From positions 434,001-498,000 of the forward strand of contig NZ_AP023174.1 in the NCBI RefSeq assembly GCF_013426895.1: DNA of 64,000 bases, written 5' to 3'. Position numbers and translations under genes: made by a program. Under the pieces are notes generated by a model. The model was given only the letters and a program-made list of their open reading frames with translations, was not told the origin of the DNA and made no database searches. Position 1 is the stretch's first letter, and each line of letters opens with the position of its first letter. The DNA comes from Paraburkholderia largidicola. GTDB taxonomy: Bacteria; Pseudomonadota; Gammaproteobacteria; Burkholderiales; Burkholderiaceae. Of the stretch, positions 57,444 through 64,000 are shown in pieces.

Positions 57444-59813
57444 ATGCCGCCTAGACAGCTTTTCCGAACCACTTCCTCCTCTGACGCCCTGCCGCGCAGA
57501 AGGCGGCTCGCAGCGGCGCTGGTCGCCGTGCCGGGTCTGCTGCCCGCGCTCTCGCATGCGCAGCTGGCGGGAGAGGCGGCGCAGGCGCAGCCGATAGACG
57601 CGCCGTGGGGCCTGCGGCTGGCCCCACAACTCGAAGAACATTCGACACCCAATGGCCAGAGTCCCGCCACGTTCGTGCTGGGCGACTCGACCACGGGCAC
57701 GGCCGACCAGGACATCGCGGCCAAGGGTGCGGCCGAAGTCCGCCGCAGCAACTCGGCGCTGAAAGCCGACGCGCTTCATTACGATCAGGATACGGACATG
57801 GCCGATGCTTACGGCAATGTTCATCTGTCGGGCAACGGGGCCGCATTCTCGGGCCCGGAAGCGCACATGAAGATCGAGTCGAGCGAAGGCTTCATGACCA
57901 CGCCCAAATATCACTTCAATGTGACGGGCGGTTCGGGCAGTGCGGAGCGCGTCGATCTGCTCGACAACGAGCGCTCGGTGTTCACACGCGGCACCTACAC
58001 GGCGTGCCAGTGCGCGGAGGATCCGGCCTGGTACATCAAGGGCAGCGAGTTCGATTTCGACACGGGCGCCGACGACGGCGTCGCGCACAACGGCGTGCTG
58101 TTCTTCCAGGGCGTCCCTGTGTTCGCGAGCCCGTGGCTGTCGTTCCCGCTGTCGGGCGCGCGGCGCAGCGGCCTGTTGCCGCCGACGGCATCGCTCAGTT
58201 CGACCAATGGTTTCGAGCTGTCGCTGCCGTACTACTTCAACATTGCGCCGAATCGCGACCTGACGGTGACGCCGCGCATCCTGTCGAAGCGCGGCGTGCA
58301 GTTGCAGGCGAACTTCCGCTATCTGTCGCCGACCTATAGCGGCTCGATCACGGGCGAATATCTGCCCGACGACAAGATCACGCACACGAACCGGTATGCG
58401 CTGTATATCCAGCACAACCAGAATTTCGGTTCGGGTTTCGGCGGGTACATCTACTACAACAAGGTCTCGGACAACACCTATCCGGAAGACCTGTCGTCGT
58501 CGACGAACCAGTTCCTGAACGGCACGCAGCTGCTGTACCAGCAGGAAGCGGGTCTCACATACAACAACGGGCCGTGGTCCGTGCTCGCGCGCGAGCAGCA
58601 CTGGCAGACACTTTCGCCGTCCACCGCGCCGTACGGACGTGAGCCGCAGTTGAACGTGAAGTACGCGAAGTACAACGTTGGGGGCTTCGACTTCGGCGCG
58701 GAAGCCGACTACTCGCGCTTTCGCATCACGACGGCGGACGCGACGGAAGGCGATCGTGTCGTCTTCAATCCGTACCTCTCGTACTCCGTCGTCGGTCCCG
58801 GTTACTTCGTTACGCCGAAGGTGCAATGGCACTTCGCGTCGTATGACCTGAGCAACATCGGCACGGGCGCGCCCGCTAACCAGCCGAAGAACTTCACGGA
58901 ATCGATACCGACGTTTTCGTTCGATACCGGCCTGATCTTCGACCGCTCGGTGCGCCTGTTCGGGCAGGATTTCATTCAGACGCTGGAACCGCGTCTGTAC
59001 TACGTCTACACGCCGTATCGCAACCAGAGCTTCGCGCCGTTGTTCGATACGGCTGACTCGGACTTCGGGCTCGCGGAAATCTTCACGCCGAACACGTTCG
59101 TCGGTAACGACCGTATCGCCGATGCGAACCGTCTGACGGCCGCCATCACCACGCGTTTCCTGAACCCGGCGACGGGCGACGAGCGCGCGCGCTTCGTGAT
59201 CGCGCAGCAGTACTATTTCCGCGATCAGCGCGTCACGCTGGATCAGACGCAACAGGCGTCGGAGCAGGCCACTCACTCGGACCTGATTCTCGGCGCATCG
59301 CTGAAGCTCGGGGCAGGTTTCGCCTCGGAAACGGCGTTCCAATATAATGCGGACAACAATCAGCTGGTCAAGACCAGTGTCGGCTTCGGGTATAGCCCGG
59401 CAGCAGGCAAGGTCATCAACCTCGGCTACCGTTACACGCGCGCCAACACGACGCTGGACAACCAGCCGATCAACCAGCTGCTGATCTCGGGCCAATGGCC
59501 GCTGATGCACCGCGTCTTCGGTGTCGGGCGGATCAACTACGACCTGAAAGGACACCGCGCCGTCGACGCGCTTCTCGGCGTGCAATACGACGCGGATTGC
59601 TGGACGCTCGGCGTCGGCTTCCAGCGCTACGCAAACGGGGTGAACACGACGGGCAGCCAGACGTCCGGCACGCGGGTGCTCGCGCAGCTGACGTTCAAGG
59701 GGCTGTCGAGCGTCGACAACGGGCTGATGTCCGCGTTCCGCGCGAGCGTGGCGGGCTATCAGCCGCCGCCGCCGCCGCCGCCGCCCGAATCGCAGTTCAA
59801 CAACTACGAATGA
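57444..59813 (+). CDS. lptD: LPS-assembly outer-membrane protein LptD
   Basis: 789-aa OM beta-barrel that inserts lipopolysaccharide into the outer leaflet with LptE. Signal peptide to about residue 39, N-terminal OstA/LptA-like beta-jellyroll (about 85-185), then a large barrel. Cysteines are at 188 and 190 ('CQC') and 719 ('DADCW'); E. coli LptD has four (31, 173, 724, 725), so the disulfide pattern must be simpler. An eight-proline tract ends the protein ('[17 protein letters not shown]') beyond the last strand. A TATAAT at 57259-57264 lies in the divergent promoter gap. Confidence 0.95.
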   Translation: MPPRQLFRTTSSSDALPRRRRLAAALVAVPGLLPALSHAQLAGEAAQAQPIDAPWGLRLAPQLEEHSTPNGQSPATFVLGDSTTGTADQDIAAKGAAEVRRSNSALKADALHYDQDTDMADAYGNVHLSGNGAAFSGPEAHMKIESSEGFMTTPKYHFNVTGGSGSAERVDLLDNERSVFTRGTYTACQCAEDPAWYIKGSEFDFDTGADDGVAHNGVLFFQGVPVFASPWLSFPLSGARRSGLLPPTASLSSTNGFELSLPYYFNIAPNRDLTVTPRILSKRGVQLQANFRYLSPTYSGSITGEYLPDDKITHTNRYALYIQHNQNFGSGFGGYIYYNKVSDNTYPEDLSSSTNQFLNGTQLLYQQEAGLTYNNGPWSVLAREQHWQTLSPSTAPYGREPQLNVKYAKYNVGGFDFGAEADYSRFRITTADATEGDRVVFNPYLSYSVVGPGYFVTPKVQWHFASYDLSNIGTGAPANQPKNFTESIPTFSFDTGLIFDRSVRLFGQDFIQTLEPRLYYVYTPYRNQSFAPLFDTADSDFGLAEIFTPNTFVGNDRIADANRLTAAITTRFLNPATGDERARFVIAQQYYFRDQRVTLDQTQQASEQATHSDLILGASLKLGAGFASETAFQYNADNNQLVKTSVGFGYSPAAGKVINLGYRYTRANTTLDNQPINQLLISGQWPLMHRVFGVGRINYDLKGHRAVDALLGVQYDADCWTLGVGFQRYANGVNTTGSQTSGTRVLAQLTFKGLSSVDNGLMSAFRASVAGYQPPPPPPPPESQFNNYE

Positions 59814-59897
59814 GCGGTTATGAGTGACCGATCGATGCCGCGTCGTTCGCAGAACAGACAAGACGGGCCGAGCGTGCCCGACATCACTGGAGTATCT

Positions 59898-61277
59898 GTG
59901 GCAATCATGAAAAAGCTTCGCCTGGCAACGTTCGCGACCGGCTTCGCTGCGGCCGCTTCCATTCTGCTGGCCGCGCCTGCGCACGCGCAGGCGCTGAGCG
60001 GCAACGGCAATGCGCAAACGGTCGATACGATCGCGGCCGTGGTCAACAATGGCGTCATCACGCAGCGCGAGCTGGACATGCGGATCGGCCTGATCACGAA
60101 GCGGCTGAACCAGCAGCACGCGCCGATTCCGCCTGCGGATCAGTTGCGCCAGCAGGTCCTCAACCAGATGGTGCTGGAGCGCATCCAGCTGCAGAAGGCG
60201 CGCGAAGACGGCATCACCGTCGACGACGCCCAGGTGCAACGCACGCTCGAACGTCTCGCGCAGGCCAACAACATGCCGCTCGAAATGTATCGCGCGCGTA
60301 TCGAGGCGCAAGGCGTGCCCTGGGCGACCTTCATGGGCGACGCCAAGACGGAGCTTATCCTGTCGCGTCTGCGCGAGAAGGAAGTGGACAGCAAGGTCAC
60401 CGTGTCGGACGCGGAAGTGGCGAACTACATTGCGAGCCAGCGTGGGCCGACGGCCGGTCTCACCAGCGATCTGCGCATGGAGCATATCCTCCTGAAGGCG
60501 CCGCTCAACGCGTCGCAGACGGACATCGAAGCGGCGCAGACCAAGGCGAATGGGCTGCTGCAGGAAGCAATGAAGGGCGACAACTTCGAGAAGCTCGCGA
60601 AGGCCAATTCACAGGCGGCGGATGCATCGAAAGGTGGCGACTTGGGCTTTCAGTCGCCGTCCAAACTGCCGGCTGAGTTCGTGACGGCAGCGTCGACGCT
60701 GCGTCCGGGTCAGGTCAATCCGACGGTGATCCGCACCAATGACGGCTTTGAGATCGTGCGTCTCGTCGATCGCCGCTCGGGCCAGGGCGCGACGTCCGCC
60801 GATTCGACCAAGCTCACGCAGACGCACGTGCGCCACATCCTGCTGCGCGTCGGCGACGGCATGTCGGAGCCGCAGGCGCGCCAGAAGCTGCTCGAAATCC
60901 GTCAGGAAATCGAAACCGGTCAAGGCGATTTCGACAAGTTTGCGCGCACCTATTCGCAGGACGGCTCGGCGTCGCAAGGCGGCGATCTCGGGTGGATCAG
61001 CCCGGGCGAAACGGTACCCGAGTTCGAGCGCGCAATGAATGCGCTGCAGGACAATCAGATCAGCCAGCCGGTGCGAAGCGAATACGGCTATCACCTGATC
61101 CAGGTGCTCGGCCGCCGCGAAGCAGAAGGATCGGTCTCGCAACAGATGGACCTCGCGCGCCAGGCCATCGGCCAGCGCAAGGCGGAACAGGCCTACGCCG
61201 ACTGGCTGCGCGAACTGCGCGACACCGCGTATGTCGATTACAAGGCAACCCCGATCACCGGTACCTCCGCGCAATAA
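59898..61277 (+). CDS. surA: Periplasmic chaperone/peptidyl-prolyl isomerase SurA
   Basis: 459-aa periplasmic chaperone for outer-membrane proteins such as LptD and porins. Signal peptide '[20 protein letters not shown]' to 'AHAQA', N-terminal chaperone module, and two parvulin PPIC domains ('[10 protein letters not shown]' about 195 and '[12 protein letters not shown]' about 312, ending '[16 protein letters not shown]'). The start is GTG 59898: GGAG lies at 59889-59892, 5 nt before it, which is better placed than for the ATG at 59907; a frame extension to 59820 is rejected. Directly follows lptD. Confidence 0.94.
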   Translation: MAIMKKLRLATFATGFAAAASILLAAPAHAQALSGNGNAQTVDTIAAVVNNGVITQRELDMRIGLITKRLNQQHAPIPPADQLRQQVLNQMVLERIQLQKAREDGITVDDAQVQRTLERLAQANNMPLEMYRARIEAQGVPWATFMGDAKTELILSRLREKEVDSKVTVSDAEVANYIASQRGPTAGLTSDLRMEHILLKAPLNASQTDIEAAQTKANGLLQEAMKGDNFEKLAKANSQAADASKGGDLGFQSPSKLPAEFVTAASTLRPGQVNPTVIRTNDGFEIVRLVDRRSGQGATSADSTKLTQTHVRHILLRVGDGMSEPQARQKLLEIRQEIETGQGDFDKFARTYSQDGSASQGGDLGWISPGETVPEFERAMNALQDNQISQPVRSEYGYHLIQVLGRREAEGSVSQQMDLARQAIGQRKAEQAYADWLRELRDTAYVDYKATPITGTSAQ

Positions 61278-61290
61278 CTCTGGAATCGTC

Positions 61291-62292
61291 ATGACCGCTG
61301 CCCAGCCCTCGAACGCACCGCTGAACATCGCGATCACCACGGGCGAGCCGGCTGGCGTCGGTCCTGAACTGACGGCACAGGCGCTCGCTGCTGCGAGCGC
61401 GCACTGGCCCGGCGCGCATTTCACGGTGCTCGGTGACAGCGGCCTGATGACCGAACGCGCGAAGGCGGTCGGGATCGACTGGGCAGTGCAGCAGGGTCGC
61501 AGCATCGTCACGCAGCATCACCCGCTCGCCGCACCCGTGCAGGCCGGCAAGCTCGACGCGAAGAATGGCCCTTATGTGCTGGGCCTGCTCGATGCCGCAA
61601 TCGACGGCGCGCTCGCAGGCACCTTCGACGCCATCGTCACCGCGCCGCTGCAAAAGAGCACGATCAACGATGCCGGCGTGCCCTTCACCGGCCACACCGA
61701 ATATCTGGCGGAGCGCACCAACACGCCGCGCGTCGTGATGATGCTGGCGGGCACGGGCGCAAGGCCGCTGCGCGTCGCGCTTGCCACGACGCATCTGCCG
61801 CTGAAGGATGTGTCGGCGGCGTTGACGGTCGACGGCATCGTCGACACGCTGCGCATCATCGACCATGATCTGCGGCACCATTTCGGCCTGCCCGCGCCGC
61901 GTATTCTCGTCACCGGGCTGAATCCGCATGCGGGCGAAAACGGCTATCTCGGCCGCGAAGAAATCGACGTGATCTCGCCGGCGCTGAAACTGGCGAACGG
62001 GCAGGGCATCGATGCGCGCGGCCCGTATCCCGCCGACACGCTGTTCCAGCCGCGCTATCTGAACGAAGCCGATTGCGTGCTCGCGATGTTTCACGATCAG
62101 GGCCTGCCCGTTCTGAAATACGCGACGTTCGGCGAAGGCATCAATGTGACGCTCGGCTTGCCGATCATCCGCACGTCTGTCGATCACGGCACGGCGCTCG
62201 ATCTCGCCGGCACCGGCCGCGCGGATGCGGGCAGCCTGATCGCCGCAATCGACACCGCAGTTTCCATGGCGCGCAACCGTCGCGCCGCATGA
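61291..62292 (+). CDS. pdxA: 4-hydroxythreonine-4-phosphate dehydrogenase PdxA
   Basis: 333-aa enzyme of the DXP-dependent pyridoxal phosphate pathway. It begins '[21 protein letters not shown]', contains '[14 protein letters not shown]' with a metal His, '[16 protein letters not shown]' and '[37 protein letters not shown]', all family signatures. ATG 61291 follows surA by 13 bp; an earlier in-frame start would lie inside surA. Shares the lptD-surA-pdxA-rsmA operon. Confidence 0.95.
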   Translation: MTAAQPSNAPLNIAITTGEPAGVGPELTAQALAAASAHWPGAHFTVLGDSGLMTERAKAVGIDWAVQQGRSIVTQHHPLAAPVQAGKLDAKNGPYVLGLLDAAIDGALAGTFDAIVTAPLQKSTINDAGVPFTGHTEYLAERTNTPRVVMMLAGTGARPLRVALATTHLPLKDVSAALTVDGIVDTLRIIDHDLRHHFGLPAPRILVTGLNPHAGENGYLGREEIDVISPALKLANGQGIDARGPYPADTLFQPRYLNEADCVLAMFHDQGLPVLKYATFGEGINVTLGLPIIRTSVDHGTALDLAGTGRADAGSLIAAIDTAVSMARNRRAA

Positions 62293-62312
62293 TTTTTTTG
62301 TAGCTTCTATCG

Positions 62313-63143
62313 ATGTCCAACAGTTCAAGCAGACAGCACCAGGGCCACTTTGCGCGCAAGCGCTTCGGACAGAATTTTCTGGTCGACCTGGGCATCATCG
62401 ATTCGATTGTCGACGTGATCCGTCCGCAACGCGGCGAACGCATGGTCGAAATCGGGCCGGGGCTGGGCGCGCTGACGGAACCGCTGATCGGGCGTCTCGC
62501 GACGCCCGAAGCACCGCTGCACGCCGTCGAACTGGATCGCGACCTGATCGGTCGTTTGAAGAAGAAGTTCGGCGAGCTACTCGAATTGCATGAAGGCGAC
62601 GCGCTCGCGTTCGACTTCGGCTCGCTCGCGGCGGAGGGTGACAAGCCGTCGCTGCGCATCGTCGGCAATTTGCCGTACAACATTTCGAGCCCGCTGCTGT
62701 TTCATCTCGCCACCTTCGCGGACCGCGTCATCGATCAGCATTTCATGCTGCAGAACGAAGTGGTCGAGCGGATGGTCGCGGAGCCGGGCACCAAGGCGTT
62801 CAGCCGGCTCTCGGTGATGTTGCAGTATCGCTATGTGATCGACAAGCTGCTCGACGTGCCGCCTGAATCGTTTCAGCCGCCGCCCAAAGTCGATTCCGCG
62901 ATCGTCCGCATGATTCCGTACGCGCCGCACGAACTGCCTACCGTCGATCAAACCACGCTCGGTGAACTCGTCACGGCGGCGTTTTCGCAGCGTCGCAAGA
63001 TGCTGCGCAATACGCTGTCCGCGTATCGCGATACCGTCGACTTCGAAGCGCTCGGTTTCGATCTGCAACGCCGCGCGGAGGACGTGCCCGTCGCAGAGTA
63101 TGTGTCCGTCGCACAGGCCGTATCGGCGGCTTCGCCGAAGTAG
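62313..63143 (+). CDS. rsmA: 16S rRNA dimethyladenosine transferase RsmA (KsgA)
   Basis: 276-aa SAM methyltransferase that dimethylates two adjacent adenosines near the 3' end of 16S rRNA. '[18 protein letters not shown]', SAM motif '[15 protein letters not shown]', and the catalytic '[15 protein letters not shown]' are present. Last gene of the operon, ended by a terminator at 63213. Confidence 0.96.
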   Translation: MSNSSSRQHQGHFARKRFGQNFLVDLGIIDSIVDVIRPQRGERMVEIGPGLGALTEPLIGRLATPEAPLHAVELDRDLIGRLKKKFGELLELHEGDALAFDFGSLAAEGDKPSLRIVGNLPYNISSPLLFHLATFADRVIDQHFMLQNEVVERMVAEPGTKAFSRLSVMLQYRYVIDKLLDVPPESFQPPPKVDSAIVRMIPYAPHELPTVDQTTLGELVTAAFSQRRKMLRNTLSAYRDTVDFEALGFDLQRRAEDVPVAEYVSVAQAVSAASPK

Positions 63144-63212
63144 CCCAGATATCCGTAGCCGCAGCGAGAAAATTCTCAACTACTCGTTGCATTCGCAAAG
63201 GCCAGTGTAGAC

Positions 63213-63236
63213 AGCCCGCAACACGCGGGCTTTCTT
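63213..63236 (+). terminator. Rho-independent terminator after rsmA
   Basis: AGCCCGC (63213-63219) pairs with GCGGGCT (63225-63231), 5-nt loop, then TTCTTTT. Confidence 0.85.
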
Positions 63237-63365
63237 TTATCTTCCCGTCTCTTCATACAGATTAATCTTACGCTTGCTTGCGTTTGCCCATTTGCGCGCC
63301 AGCGACGCCGCACCGCTTTAAGACATTCCACGCACTAAAGCATGCAGGATGGATCAGGAGACGGT

Positions 63366-64000
63366 ATGACGAAGGGGAGCAAGAGACTGAGGTTCTGCGC
63401 GTGGGCGGCGCTTTCGCCCGCGTTGACGTGCGCGACGGCGCATGCGCAATCGAGCGTCACCTTGTACGGCATTGTCGACGAAAGCGTCCGGTATATGACG
63501 CACGTGAACAAGAACGGTGACTCGAGCGTCGGCCTCGGCAACGGCGGCATGTCCGAGAGCCGCTGGGGCTTGCGCGGCGTCGAGGACCTGGGCGGCGGCT
63601 GGTCGACCTTCTTCAAGCTCGAAAACCGTATCTACATCAACAGTGGACAAAGCGATCCGACGCTGCCGTTTTTCAACGAAGCGCAAGTCGGCGTGCAGTC
63701 GACGTCGTACGGCAAGCTGATCTTTGGGCGAATGCCGAACGTGCTGATCGAAGGCATCACGATTGGCGGTTATGGCAGCAACCCGTGGATCCCTTACGAC
63801 TTCAGCTTCCAGCCGGAAGTGACGATGTCGGGCGGCATCTGGACGAGCAATCAGGTGCAGTATCAGGCGCGCGCGCATGACGTGTTGTTGTCGGTCGGAT
63901 ATGCGTTCGGCGGCGTTGCCGGGCACCAGTCGTATGGCTCGCAGTTCGGCGCAGCCGTCGCATACGCGCCCAGTGGCGGTCCAGTGAACATGGGCGGCGC
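63366..64000 (+). CDS. Outer-membrane porin, 3' end outside window
   Basis: First about 211 codons of a Burkholderia-type general porin (Porin_4, 16-strand trimer class). Signal peptide from MTKGSKRLRF to 'ATAHAQ', then 'SSVTLYGIVDESVRYM', the near-invariant first strand, 'SRWGLRGVEDLGGGWSTFFKLENR' (L-x-R-G-x-E-D-L-G-x-G) and 'GVQSTSYGKLIFGR'. ATG 63366 has AGGAGA 6 nt upstream. No stop before the window end, so specificity-determining loop L3 is only partly seen. Confidence 0.92.
   Translation, partial: MTKGSKRLRFCAWAALSPALTCATAHAQSSVTLYGIVDESVRYMTHVNKNGDSSVGLGNGGMSESRWGLRGVEDLGGGWSTFFKLENRIYINSGQSDPTLPFFNEAQVGVQSTSYGKLIFGRMPNVLIEGITIGGYGSNPWIPYDFSFQPEVTMSGGIWTSNQVQYQARAHDVLLSVGYAFGGVAGHQSYGSQFGAAVAYAPSGGPVNMGG

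Overview
This 64 kb window comes from a GC-rich betaproteobacterial chromosome, most likely a Paraburkholderia/Caballeronia/Burkholderia relative. The evidence is the strongly GC-ending codon use, the lptD-surA-pdxA-rsmA block next to amgK/murU, the DUF971-ubiE-Tim44-ubiJ-ubiB block, a 'SSVTLYGIVD'-type porin, a beta-proteobacterial DUF3683 FAD/Fe-S oxidoreductase, and a repeat family whose arms recur three times here. No rRNA, tRNA or CRISPR array was seen.

Layout. 1-1.2 kb: the end of an MFS transporter, closed by a clear terminator. 1.2-9.5 kb: an AT-rich leader, three tandem RcsB/BvgA-like response regulators, an aquaporin with an unusual predicted pore filter, and a BvgS-like hybrid kinase broken by one extra base. 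9.6-14.3 kb: a secreted CHRD protein, an HSL-type esterase, an EcsC protein, and a DHA2 drug exporter with its MarR regulator. 14.3-18.5 kb: a D-amino-acid catabolic cluster (PLP deaminase, RpiR regulator, N-acyl-D-amino-acid deacylase, RidA) with operator-like repeats in the divergent promoter. 19.3-22.6 kb (minus strand): queF, a cytosolic 5'-nucleotidase and ilvA. 23.2-34.3 kb: a giant FAD/Fe-S oxidoreductase, a HIT protein, the ubiquinone genes, a TPMT-like methyltransferase, an FmdB zinc ribbon and a DUF502 membrane protein. 34.3-38 kb: aspS, nudB, clsB. 38.3-46.2 kb: a TetR-controlled beta-oxidation cluster (acyl-CoA dehydrogenase, FadN-like bifunctional enzyme, thiolase, enoyl-CoA hydratase). 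46.2-51.4 kb: fdhD divergent from a nitrate-reductase-associated protein, a PAS-GGDEF-EAL protein and a hotdog thioesterase. 51.7-53.6 kb: an Atm1/HMT1-type ABC exporter. 55.4-64 kb: murU-amgK (muropeptide recycling) divergent from lptD-surA-pdxA-rsmA, then a porin cut by the window end.

The most unusual material is non-coding. Three copies of a large symmetrical element (core about 657 bp, about 740 bp with outer motifs) lie at 18.6-19.2, 44.7-45.3 and 53.6-55.4 kb. Each has long inverted arms carrying nested hairpins and an asymmetric centre. The third copy lies in the opposite orientation and was split by a 1098-bp IS30-family insertion. On both sides of every copy the DNA reading towards the element is G+T-rich and the DNA leaving it is A+C-rich. 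This skew reaches into the adjoining gene ends. Two copies carry fresh-looking tandem repeats at their edges. I could not match this element to a named family from memory. It is the best candidate here for something undescribed.
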